From NCBI GenBank assembly GCA_016716275.1, contig JADJWR010000002.1, positions 496,001 through 560,000 of the forward strand: DNA of 64,000 nt. Direction: 5' to 3'. The DNA comes from Burkholderiales bacterium. GTDB taxonomy: Bacteria > Pseudomonadota > Gammaproteobacteria > Burkholderiales > Burkholderiaceae_F. Every line of letters starts with the position of its first letter. Position 1 is the first letter of the stretch. The notes under the pieces are model-generated. The model was not told the origin of the DNA. It did not search any database and saw nothing but the letters and a program-made list of their open reading frames with translations. The position numbers and the translations under genes are program-made. This document shows positions 9,232 through 18,700 of this stretch, in pieces.

Positions 9232-9849
9232 ATGCCATTGATGCCATCGACCGCCTGGCCGCGGCTGCTTGCCGCGCTGCTGCTCGCAACCTCGGTGCTC
9301 GCCGGCTGCACGCCGATGTCCGCGCAGAACCCGCCATCGGCGCTGCGACCGGTCAACGCGGTGGCCGACGGCGGCGACGAGCGCGTGCTGCTCGCCGGGC
9401 ACGACGTGGTGGCCTACTTCACGCAGGGCCGACACCAGCCGGGGTCGGCGCAGTTCGAATCGGTCTACGAGGGCGTGACGCTGCGCTTTGCCAGCGCCGA
9501 GCACAAGGCGGCGTTCGACGCCGACCCGAAGCGTTACCTGCCGCAGTTCGGCGGCTACTGCACCAACGGCATCGCCTACGGCATTCCGTGGGGCGGCGAT
9601 GCCGACACCTGGGCGATCATCGACGGCAGGCTGTACATCTTCGGCGGCCAGGCGTCGAAGGACGCCTTCATGCTCGACCCGCGGGCCAACCTGGCGCTGG
9701 CCGAGCAGTACTGGCGCGAGGAGATCGCCGGCCGCAACAGCTTCCTGCAGCGCGCCTACCGGCTGGTGATCCGCGTGCCGCACTATCAGAGCGGCGCCGA
9801 GCTGGCGCAGCGGGTGGCCGAAGCGCAGGGGCGAGCGACCGGCAAGTGA
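9232..9849 (+). CDS. YHS domain lipoprotein
   Basis: A 205-residue secreted lipoprotein. The signal sequence ends in the lipobox LAGC (residues about 21-24). A YHS-like domain follows, with VLLAGHDVVAYFTQG, YRFAS-like LRFASAEHKAAFDADPKRYL and PQFGGYCTNGIAYG. Proteins of this type are often annotated as YHS domain (seleno)proteins, and here the conserved position is an ordinary cysteine codon. The domain is thought to bind metal or haem-like ligands. It starts 5 bases after the ATP-grasp gene, so the two are almost certainly one operon. The link to thiol-histidine metabolism is inferred from position only. Confidence 0.82.
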   Translation: MPLMPSTAWPRLLAALLLATSVLAGCTPMSAQNPPSALRPVNAVADGGDERVLLAGHDVVAYFTQGRHQPGSAQFESVYEGVTLRFASAEHKAAFDADPKRYLPQFGGYCTNGIAYGIPWGGDADTWAIIDGRLYIFGGQASKDAFMLDPRANLALAEQYWREEIAGRNSFLQRAYRLVIRVPHYQSGAELAQRVAEAQGRATGK

Positions 9850-9922
9850 TCGGCCGGGGCGGCCGCGGCGCGGCCCGGCGTTGCGGCAGACCCGTCGGGT
9901 GGCGCAGCAGCCGGGGGCTGCC

Positions 9923-10315
9923 TCAGACGGCGAGTTCGTCGATGTACTGCGCGATGCGGGCGCGCATCTGCGGCGTCATCTCGACGAATTCGAAGCCGGT
10001 TTCGAACTGCAGGTCGGGGCGGGCGCGGTGCCAGGCGCAACGGGCGATCACTTCGATGCGCGGACGCTCGACGCCGTCGACGCGCACCTCGATCGACAGT
10101 GCGAAGCGACGCGCCGGCGGAATCGGGTCGGGCGTTTCCATGCGCAGGCCGCCGAGTCCGATGTCGCACACCACGCCGATCGCCCGGCTGCGGCCGCGAT
10201 CGTGCACCCGCCAGGTGCCGCGAACGCCGTAGCGGGCGAAGTTGCGCCGGTCGCTGTCGGCAATGTCGCGCGCGACGTGGAACGAATCGGGCTGCTCTTT
10301 CCTTCGGCCTTCCAT
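9923..10315 (-). CDS. PilZ domain protein
   Basis: A 130-residue single-domain PilZ protein, a family that typically binds cyclic di-GMP. The binding signature is present: an arginine cluster RRNFARYGVRG near residue 25, then CDIGLGGLRM (D/NxSxxG-like, with Gly in place of Ser). The ATG at 10315 is preferred to one 16 codons upstream because the alignable domain begins soon after it. It is monocistronic, between the YHS gene (convergent) and a 249-base spacer in which I see no further gene. The serine change may weaken ligand binding. Confidence 0.85.
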   Translation of the reverse strand: MEGRRKEQPDSFHVARDIADSDRRNFARYGVRGTWRVHDRGRSRAIGVVCDIGLGGLRMETPDPIPPARRFALSIEVRVDGVERPRIEVIARCAWHRARPDLQFETGFEFVEMTPQMRARIAQYIDELAV

Positions 10316-10564
10316 GTGCCGGCTATCCCAGGGATGTACGGACCGTCGCGATGCGCCGCGCACTCGCGTGAATGCGGGAGGTAGCGGCTGAGGCGATTCT
10401 GGGCGCGCCGCAGCGGCCGAGGTATCGGCCGCACAGATGAAGGCGAACGACAGCCGCCGCGGCGGTCCGCCGGCGCGGCGCGCCCACTCGCGACGGCGAG
10501 CGCGAGCACCGCACGCGCGCCGCCGGTAAGCGAGTGCCGACCCGCACCGTTCAGCCGCGGCCGC

Positions 10565-11695
10565 TCATGCGTTCGGCGACCACGCCTTCGCCTGCAGCGC
10601 GCGCGGGCCGCCGATCACCGTGTCGATCGGCCGGCGCAGCGACGGCGGCATCAGCGGCCCACGGCCGAAGCGCACGAGCAGGTCCGGCCGCCTCTCGTCG
10701 ATGCCGAGCCACTGCGCGAACTGCTCGCGCAGCGCCGGCACCTCGACCGGCTGGTTGACGAAGGCATTGCGGATGCCGAGCGAGGTGGCGAGCAGCGCGA
10801 AGCGCTGGTAGGCGCGGCCGACCTCGACCCAGTGCGCCGGTCGCTCCGAGCGGGCAACGAAGACGATCACGCCGGCCGAGGAGCGCATCTGTCCGACGAT
10901 CCTGTCGGTCTCGCCCTTCTCGGTGAACAACAGGCCGAACAGCAGGCTGCCGAGCCAGCGCGGCGTCGCCGGATTGCCGGACGAGCGTGCGAAAAGGCCG
11001 TCGCGGGTCGCCAGCGCTTCGCGCTCGCCGAAGCGGATCCAGTGCTTCAGTTCACGGACGAAGGCGGCGTCGCGCATCTGCGCGCTGTTGCCCTGGATCA
11101 CGAAGTCGGTGACCGCGTCGATGCGGCCACGGTCGGTCAGCAGCAGCGCCCGCACGCCGGGGCCGTTCGCCGTCGAGCCGAGTGCCCGCAACTCGGCTGC
11201 CGGCAGTGGCTGGCTGTCGTAATCGGCGCGGCTGCACTGCCGCTGCGGGATCGCCTGGAACAGCGGCGAGCGCACCGCATCCATCGGCGTCAGGTGCAGA
11301 CGGATCAGCCGCGTGCGCGAGTCGAACTCGAGCTCCGCACGGCGGCCGAAGGCGGCGGCCGCCAGCGTCAGGTTCTCGGCGGCGCAGCCCAGGCTCACCC
11401 ACAGATGGTGGTCGTCGGGATCGACCGCCGGCGTGCGCCGCGACAGGTCGGCCTGGATGGTGATCGCGCCGGCATCGAGCGCAAAGCGCCACGGCTGCGT
11501 GTTGTGGCTGCTGGCGGCCAGCGTCGCGTAGCGGACCAGTTCGCGCAGCAGCGCCACCGGCTCGGCCGGCGCCTGTGCGGCATGGCGCCAGGTGGCGGCC
11601 ACCGCGTCGTCGTAGCCGGTTGCGCCGCACGCGGGCAGGGTGGCGCCGGCGCCGGCGAGGGCCGCCAGCCGCAGCAGGTCGCGACGCGTCGGCAT
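10565..11695 (-). CDS. Nitroreductase-family protein with Tat signal
   Basis: A 376-residue flavin nitroreductase-like protein. The N-terminus MPTRRDLLRLAALAGAGATLPAC carries a twin-arginine motif and a hydrophobic stretch ending near a cysteine, so periplasmic export in folded form is likely, perhaps with lipid attachment. The fold landmarks are ASSHNTQPWRFAL, WVSLGCAAENLTLAA and FALLATSLGIRNAFVNQPVE. The start at 11695 is where the Tat motif begins, and the frame upstream is intergenic. The gene faces away from the tetR gene, with their starts separated by 185 bases. It could be in the TetR regulon, but no operator lies close to its own start. Confidence 0.85.
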   Translation of the reverse strand: MPTRRDLLRLAALAGAGATLPACGATGYDDAVAATWRHAAQAPAEPVALLRELVRYATLAASSHNTQPWRFALDAGAITIQADLSRRTPAVDPDDHHLWVSLGCAAENLTLAAAAFGRRAELEFDSRTRLIRLHLTPMDAVRSPLFQAIPQRQCSRADYDSQPLPAAELRALGSTANGPGVRALLLTDRGRIDAVTDFVIQGNSAQMRDAAFVRELKHWIRFGEREALATRDGLFARSSGNPATPRWLGSLLFGLLFTEKGETDRIVGQMRSSAGVIVFVARSERPAHWVEVGRAYQRFALLATSLGIRNAFVNQPVEVPALREQFAQWLGIDERRPDLLVRFGRGPLMPPSLRRPIDTVIGGPRALQAKAWSPNA

Positions 11696-11846
11696 CGGTG
11701 GACGGAGTCGGCAATGGTGAGGCAAGGATGCCAGCGCCGGCGCACGGCCGCTTGTCGCCGCGCAAGCCGTCGATCGGCGGCAGCCGGCCGGCGTGGCGTG
11801 AACGCCACCGACCCTCCCGTCATCGGGCGATGCCAGGCAATTTCGC

Positions 11847-11874
11847 TTGCTAATTAGCACGACCGTGCTAATAT
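11847..11874 (+). promoter_or_regulatory. Putative tetR promoter with palindromic operator
   Basis: The palindrome TTAGCACGACCGTGCTAA at 11854-11871 has perfect 8-base arms around AC. It sits between a -35-like TTGCTA (11847-11852) and a -10-like TAATAT (11869-11874) with 16-base spacing, the classical position for a repressor. The expected start of transcription falls at or next to the ATG at 11881, and no ribosome site lies between, so the mRNA may be leaderless. The palindrome is visible; the promoter and the binding protein are inferred. Confidence 0.7.
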
Positions 11875-11880
11875 GCACGT

Positions 11881-12489
11881 ATGGAACTCGCAGGTTTGAG
11901 CAAGGCCGAATTGACCCGCGCGGCGATCGTCGACGTGGCGTTGGCGATGGCGCAGGAAGGCGGGCTGGAAAGCCTGACCATCGGCACCGTGGCCGAGCGC
12001 GCCGGGCTGTCGAAGAGCGGCGTGTTCTCGCGGGTCGGCTCGCGCGAGGAACTGCAGGTGGCGGTGCTGAAGGAGTACGAGCGCCGTTTCGTCGAGGCGG
12101 CGGTCGTGCCGGCGCTGCGCGAACCGCGCGGACTGTCGCGCCTGCGGGCGCTGCTGGCCGGCTGGGCCCGCTGGATCGGCTCGGACACCGGCCGCGCCGG
12201 CTGCCTGTTCGTCAGCGGCGCGGTCGAGTACGACGACCGCCCGGGCCCGGTGCGCGACGCCGTGCTGCTGGGCCTCGGCGAACTTCGGCGACATGTCGCC
12301 CGCAACGTCCGGCAGGCGGTGGAGGCAGGGCAGTTCGCCGCCGATACCGACCCGGAGCAGGTCGCCTTCGAGCTGAGCGCGATCGTCCTCGGCCTGCACA
12401 ACGACCTGCGGCTTTTTCGCGACGAGCGCGCCATCGGGCGTGCGTTCGTCGCCTTCGACCGCCTGCTGGCGGGCCAGGCCGCGCATTGA
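11881..12489 (+). CDS. TetR/AcrR family transcriptional regulator
   Basis: A 202-residue repressor. The N-terminal helix-turn-helix is clear: AAIVDVALAMAQEGGLESLTIGTVAERAGLSKSGVFSRVGSRE is summarised by AERAGLSKSGVFSRVGSREE at about residues 39-58. The C-terminal domain is of the TetR_C type, with CLFVSGAVEYDDRPGPVRDA and HNDLRLFRDERA. Matching palindromes lie directly before it and between it and the downstream 42-codon gene, which suggests autoregulation plus control of that gene. The ligand is unknown. The divergent nitroreductase gene is another possible target. Confidence 0.92.
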   Translation: MELAGLSKAELTRAAIVDVALAMAQEGGLESLTIGTVAERAGLSKSGVFSRVGSREELQVAVLKEYERRFVEAAVVPALREPRGLSRLRALLAGWARWIGSDTGRAGCLFVSGAVEYDDRPGPVRDAVLLGLGELRRHVARNVRQAVEAGQFAADTDPEQVAFELSAIVLGLHNDLRLFRDERAIGRAFVAFDRLLAGQAAH

Positions 12490-12514
12490 CTGCGTGTTTT
12501 TCTTTGCCATTTTA

Positions 12515-12530
12515 TCGCACGATCGTGCGA
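12515..12530 (+). promoter_or_regulatory. Second palindromic operator of the TetR regulator
   Basis: TCGCACGATCGTGCGA is a perfect 16-base palindrome. It shares the core GCACGA-Y-CGTGC with the palindrome in front of tetR. A TTGACT (12486-12491) overlapping the tetR stop and a TTTTAT (12510-12515) 18 bases on could form a promoter whose start lies inside the palindrome. The site is followed by the ribosome-binding sequence of the 42-codon gene. Assignment to the adjacent TetR is inference from the shared core. Confidence 0.7.
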
Positions 12531-12546
12531 AATATAGGAGCTGACC

Positions 12547-12675
12547 ATGCTGCCCATCTGCTTCGTCGAACAACTGCTGCTGCCGCTGATCGAGGATGTC
12601 GCCAACCGCCTGCTGCGGCTTGCCGGTGGCCCGCACCACGTGCCGCAGCACAACGACGACCTGGTCTGGTACTGA
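12547..12675 (+). CDS. Unrecognised 42-residue small protein under TetR-type operator
   Basis: A 43-codon reading frame beginning with ATG six bases after a strong AGGAG (12536-12540). The first 28 residues, MLPICFVEQLLLPLIEDVAN then RLLRLAGG, would make an amphipathic to hydrophobic helix. The tail PHHVPQHNDDLVWY is rich in histidine and acidic residues and might bind metal. It lies directly downstream of the second TetR-type palindrome and ends just before a GC-rich hairpin. I do not recognise the family. The operator, ribosome site and tight placement argue that it is a real gene rather than a chance frame. Confidence 0.6.
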   Translation: MLPICFVEQLLLPLIEDVANRLLRLAGGPHHVPQHNDDLVWY

Positions 12676-12676
12676 G

Positions 12677-12690
12677 CGCCCCCGGGGGCG
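12677..12690. terminator. GC-rich palindrome between convergent genes
   Basis: CGCCCCCGGGGGCG is a perfect 14-base palindrome starting one base after the small gene stop. It lies between that gene and the convergent uvrA stop. It has no T-run on either side, so it is at best a weak or factor-assisted terminator. Confidence 0.3.
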
Positions 12691-12778
12691 GGCCGCGCCC
12701 CTGCTCGCCTCCTTGGGGGCAGAGGAAACCCGGGGCGGCGCGCGGCCTGCCCGAGCGCCGGCCGCCCCGGCGGCACGG

Positions 12779-15700
12779 TCAGGCGGCGTGGCTGGACAGG
12801 AAGCGCTGCAGCGCCTGGCCGGTGTGGCTGCCGAGCTGGCGCAGGCGCTGCGGTTCGCACTGCGCGACCACCCGCCCGCCGCCGTCGCCGCCCTCCGGGC
12901 CGAGGTCGATCACCCAGTCGGCCTCGGCGATCACGTCGAGGTTGTGCTCGATCACCACCACCGTGCTGCCGGCGTCGACCAGCCGGTGCAGCACGCGGAC
13001 GAGCTTCTCGACGTCGTGCATCGACAGCCCGACCGTCGGCTCGTCGAGAACGTAAAGCGTCTGCGGTGGCCGGTAGGCACGGCCGGTGCGCGTCAGTCCC
13101 TCGTCCAGTCGCACCTTGGACAGCTCGGTGACCAGCTTGATCCGCTGCGCCTCGCCGCCGGACAGCGTCGGCGACGGCTGGCCGAGCGTCAGGTAGCCCA
13201 GGCCGACGTCCTGCAGCAGTTGCAGCGGCCGCAGGATCGACGGGTGAGCGGCGAAGAAGCCGACCGCGTCGTCGATCTCCATCGCCAGCAGGTCGCCGGC
13301 CGACCTGCCGCGAAGCTGGATGCCGAGCGTCTCGCGGTTGAAGCGGCCGCCGCGGCAGACGTCGCACAGCACCTTGACGTCGGGCAGGAAGTTCATCTCG
13401 ATCGTGCGCAGGCCTTGCCCTTCGCAGGCCTCGCAGCGGCCGCCGGCGGTGTTGAACGAGAAGCGCGAGGCGCCGTAGCCGCGCATGCGCGCCTCGGCGG
13501 TGTCGGCAAACAGCCGCCTGATCGCGTCCCAGAAGCCGACGTAGGTGGCCGGGCAGGAGCGTGGCGTCTTGCCGATCGGCGTCTGGTCGACCTCGAGCAC
13601 GCGATCGACGAGCTCGTGTCCGTCGATGCGGTTGCAGCCGCCCCACGGGCCGGCGAACTTCTTCTTCCTCGGGTCGGCGTTCACCGCGCGCTGCAGGTTG
13701 GCGAGCAGGACGTCGCGCGCCAGCGTCGACTTGCCGCTGCCGGAGACGCCGGTGACCACCGTCAGCCGGCCGAGCGGGATCTCGGCATCGGCGTTGTGCA
13801 GGTTGTGCAGGTTCGCGCCGCGCAGATGCAGGCGCGGCGTACCGGCAACGACCGGCCGCAGCGGCGCGGGCGGGTGCTGCAACGGCGACTTCAGGTACTG
13901 CCCGGTGACCGATTCCTCGCTGGCCATCAGGTCGGCCACCGAGCCCTGCGCGATCACCCGCCCGCCGCGCACGCCGGCGCCGGGGCCGATGTCGATCACG
14001 TGCTCCGCGCGGCGGATCGTGTCCTCGTCGTGCTCTACCACCACCAGCGTGTTGCCGCGCCCGCGCAGCGTCGCCAGCGCGTCGAGCAGGATGCGGTTGT
14101 CGCGCGGGTGCAGGCCGATGGTCGGCTCGTCGAGCACGTAGCACACGCCCTGCAGGTTCGAGCCCAGCTGCGCGGCCAGCCGGATGCGCTGCGCCTCGCC
14201 GCCGGACAGCGTCGGCGCGGCGCGGTCGAGCGCGAGGTACCCCAGGCCGACCTGCTGGAGGAAGTCGAGCCGCGCGCCGATCTCGGCCAGCACGTCGCGC
14301 GCGATCTCGGCCTCGCGGCCTTCGAGCTTCAGGCTGCCGAACAGCCTGCGCGCTTCCGCCACGCTGCCGGCGGCCAGTTGCGCGATCGAGCGACCCTGCC
14401 ACCGCACCGCCAGCGCGGTGCGATTCAGCCGCTGGCCGTCGCAGGCGGGGCAGCGGACTTCCTCGCCCTCGTACCAGGCGTTCCACCACACTTCCTCGCC
14501 GGTCTGCTGCTCGTCGAAGCCGGAAAGCGCGAGTCCCGTGCCGTAGCACTCGGTGCACCAGCCGTGCTTGCTGTTGTACGAGAACATGCGCGGGTCGGGC
14601 TCGGCGAACGAGGTGCCGCACGACGGGCAGGCGCGCCTGGTCGAGTACACGCGCTGCTCGAGGCCGCGTACCGGTTCGCCGCGCGCCAGCGCCTCCTGCA
14701 GCCGGTCGAGCGGCGACAGCACGCCGACCACGCCGTGGCCGTGCTCGAGCGCGGTGGCGAGCAGTTCGCGCAACTGCGCTTCATCGTTGCTGTAGACGAC
14801 AAGGTCGCCGACCGGCAGCTCGATGGTGTGCTCGCGGAAGCGGTCCAGCCGCGGCCACTTGCTGGTGGCGATGAACTCGCCGTCGACGCGCAGGTGCGTG
14901 TAGCCCTTGTTCCTCGCCCAGCGGGCGAGATCGGTGTAAAGGCCCTTGCGGTTGACCACCAGCGGCGCCAGCACGCCGATGTGGCGGCCGCGGAACTCGC
15001 GCAGGATGCTCGCGGCGATCGAGTCGAAGCTCTGCGGCGCCACCTGCACCCGGCAGTCGGGGCAGTGCTGCACGCCGAGCTTCATGTAGAGCAGGCGCAG
15101 GAAGTGATAGACCTCGGTCATCGTCGCCACTGTCGACTTGCGGCCGCCGCGCGAGGTGCGCTGTTCGATCGCCACCGTGGGCGGAATGCCGTAGATCGCG
15201 TCGACGTCCGGCTTGCCGGCCGGCTGCACGATCGAGCGCGCGTAGGCGTTCAGCGACTCGAGGTAGCGCCGCTGCCCTTCGTTGAACAGGATGTCGAAGG
15301 CCAGCGTCGACTTGCCGCTGCCCGATACGCCGGTGATCACCGTGAAGGTGTCGCGCGGGATCGACACGTCGATGCCCTTCAGGTTGTGCTCGCGCGCATG
15401 CCTGATTTCGATCGCGTTCTCTCGCCGGACCGCCGCCAGATATTTCCCTGACGGCTCCTCGAAGAAAATGGGGTCAGAGTCGAATTTCCGCTTCGCCAAG
15501 CCGCCATCGGTGAAATTCGACTCTGACCCCAATTTTCTTTCGTAGTCGGCGAGCGCTTTGCCGGTGTGCGAGGTCGGGTGCGCCATCAGCTCGCGTGGCG
15601 TGCCGACGACCACGATCTCGCCGCCGGCGTCGCCGCCCTCCGGGCCGAGGTCGATGATCCAGTCGGCCGAGCGGATCACGTCGAGGTTGTGCTCGATGAT

Positions 15701-18700
15701 CGCCAGCGAATGGCCGGCGGCCAGCAGTTTGCGCAGCGCGCGCATCAGCCGCGACACGTCGTCGAAGTGCAGTCCGGTGGTCGGCTCGTCGAACAGCAGC
15801 AGCGAACCCTTGCGCGCCAGCTTGCTGCCGATCGGCACGTCGGTGATGCCGCTGCGGGCCGCCTCCGCCAGGAAGCCGGCGATCTTCAGCCGCTGCGCCT
15901 CGCCGCCGGACAGCGTCGGCACCGGCTGGCCGAGCTTCACGTACTCCAGCCCCACCTCGGCCAGCGGCTGCAGGCCGCGGATCACTTCGGGCTGGCCGGC
16001 GAACGACTGCACCGCCTCGCTGACCGTGAGGTCGAGCACGTCGGCGACCGACAGCTTCAGCCCGCCGCGCTCGATCTGCACCTGCAGCACCTCGGGCCGG
16101 AAGCGCTTGCCGTCGCAGTCGGGGCAGCGCAGGTACACATCCGAGAGGAACTGCATCTCGACGTGCTCGAAGCCGTTGCCGCCGCAGGTCGGGCAGCGGC
16201 CGTCGCCGGCGTTGAAGCTGAAATGCCCGGCGGTATAGCCGCGCTCCTGCGCCAGCAGCGTCCGGGCGAACAGCTGGCGGATCGCATCCCAGGCGCCGAC
16301 GTAGCTCGCCGGATTGGAGCGGGTGGTCTTGCCGATCGGCGACTGGTCGACCATCGCCACGTCGGCGAGCCAGTCGTCACCGAGCAGCCGGTCGTAGGCG
16401 CCGGGTGACTCGGTCGACTTGCCCTTGGCCTTGGCCAGCGCCGGGTACAGCACGTCGGCCACCAGCGTGCTCTTTCCCGAGCCGGAGACGCCGGTGATCA
16501 CGACCAGGTGGTTGAGCGGCAGCTCGACCGACACGTTCTTCAGGTTGTGCTCGCGCGCGCCTTCGAGCAGCAGCCGCGGCGTGTTCGGCCGCACGTTGCG
16601 CGTGGCGTAGCCGCCGGTGGTGAGCAGCGGCAGCTCGACCTGCCTGCGGCCGGACAGATACTGGCCGGTCAGGGTGTCGCCTGCCTGGATCTCGGCCGGG
16701 GTGCCGTTGAAGACGATCCGCCCGCCGCGCTCGCCGGGCCCCGGCCCGATGTCGATCATCCGGTCCGCCGCCAGCATCACCTGCGGATCGTGCTCGACCA
16801 CCACCAGCGAATTGCCTGCCGAGCGCAGCCGCTGCATCACCTCGATCACCCGGTGCATGTCGCGCGGGTGCAGGCCGATCGACGGCTCGTCGAGCACGAA
16901 CAGCGTGTTCACCAGCGAGGTGCCGAGCGCCGTGGTCAGGTTGATCCGCTGCACCTCGCCGCCGGACAGCGTGCGGCTCTGCCGGTCGAGCGTCAGATAT
17001 CCCAGGCCGACGTCGCAGAGAAACTTCAGCCGTGCCCGCACTTCCTCCAGCAGCAGTTCGGTCGCCTCGTCGAGCACGCCGGTGAAGCTGATCCGCTCGA
17101 AGAAGGTGCGCACCCGCTCGATCGGAAGCAGCATCAGGTCGTGGATCGACAGGCCGGGCATTGCCTCGAGCTGCTCGTTGCTCCAGCCGGCGCTGACCGG
17201 CTTGTAGCGCCGGTAGCCGCCACGGACCCCATCCCCACCCTTGCCCTCCCCTTGAAGGGGAGGGTAAGAGCCGCCTTCCCCGTCAAGGGGACGAGAAGAA
17301 CCGCCTCTGCCGTCGAGGGGACGGGTAGAACCTCCTCCCCCTTCAAGGGGGAGGCCGGGAGGGGGATGGGGTAGCAGCGCCGCATCGGCATCGGCCTTCG
17401 CGCCCACCCGCCACAGCAGCGCGTCGGGCTTCAGCCTCGCTCCGGCGCACGTCGTGCACGGCGTGTAGGCGCGGTAACGCGACAGCAGCACGCGTACGTG
17501 CATCTTGTAGGCCTTGCTCTCCAGCCAGGCGAAGAAGCGCCTGATCCCGTACCACTGCGTCTGCCACTTGCCGGAGAAGCCCGGCTCGCCCTCCATCACC
17601 CACTTCCTGTGTTCTTCGGCGAGCAGGCTCCACGGCGTATCGAGCGGCACGCCGAACTTCGGCGCCAGCTTCACCAGGTCGCGCTGGCAGTCGGCGAAGC
17701 TCTTGGTCTGCCACGGCTTCACGGCGCCTTCGCGCAGCGTCTTTCTCTCGTCGGGGATCACCAGGCCGTAGTCGACGCCGATCACCCGGCCGAAGCCGCG
17801 GCAGGTGTCGCAGGCGCCGAGCGGCGAGTTGAACGAGAAGGTGCTCGGATTCGGCTCGGCGTAGTGGATGTCGCAGTCGGCGCAGTGCAGGTCGTCGGAG
17901 AACTTCCACGTCGCACGCAGCGCGCCGTCGTCGGCGAGCACCTGCGCGTCGATGCGGCCGCCGCCGAAGCGCAGCGCCGACTCGAGCGCCTCGATCACAC
18001 GCTGGCGCTCCGCGTTGCCGAGGCGCAGCCGGTCCTGGATCACGTCCAGGATCAGTTCCGGGGCGGCGTCCTGCTCCTTCCTGCCCCCTCGCTTCCTTCC
18101 CTCCTCGCCGCGCGCGGGCGAGGGGCCGGCGGCGAGGGTTCTTCTCTGTCCGAACACCCGCGCATACCCCTGCGCCTCGAGATGGGCCCGGATCTCTTCT
18201 TCACCGAAGTTGGCCGGCACGCGTACCGGAAAGGTCAGCACGATGCGTGGGTCGCCGGCTGCCGCGCAGCGCCCGGTCAACGTCTCGAAGATGCTGCCCG
18301 CCGTGTCGCGCGCCACCGGCCTGCCGCAGCCGCGGCAGAGCAGCGTGCCGGCGCGCGCGTACAGAAGCTTCAGGTGGTCGTTGAGTTCCGTCATCGTGCC
18401 GACCGTCGAGCGCGAGGTGCGCACCGGGTTGGTCTGATCGATGGCGATCGCCGGCGGCACACCGGAGATGCTGTCCACCTGCGGCCGGTCCATCCGGTCG
18501 AGGAACTGCCGCGCGTACGGCGAGAAGGTCTCGACGTAGCGCCGCTGCCCCTCGGCGTACAGCGTGTCGAACACCAGCGAGCTCTTGCCCGAGCCGGACA
18601 CGCCGGTGACGACGATTAGCTCGCCGGTGGGCAGGTCCAGGTCGAGGTTCTTCAGGTTGTTCTGCCGCGCGCCGCGGATGCGGATGGCGCGCGCGGCGGT

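Noticed and set aside
11868..14621. A 917-codon minus frame overlapping uvrA and tetR
   Set aside because: It runs through two real genes in another frame and gives repetitive, Arg-rich sequence without any motif.
12596..15451. A 951-codon open frame on the plus strand opposite uvrA
   Set aside because: It mirrors the codon structure of uvrA, has low-complexity Arg/Ala/Val-rich translation and no recognisable domain. Long antisense frames are expected at this GC content.
17226..17372. CRISPR array
   Set aside because: Units are palindromic and imperfect, with no spacers of constant unique sequence.
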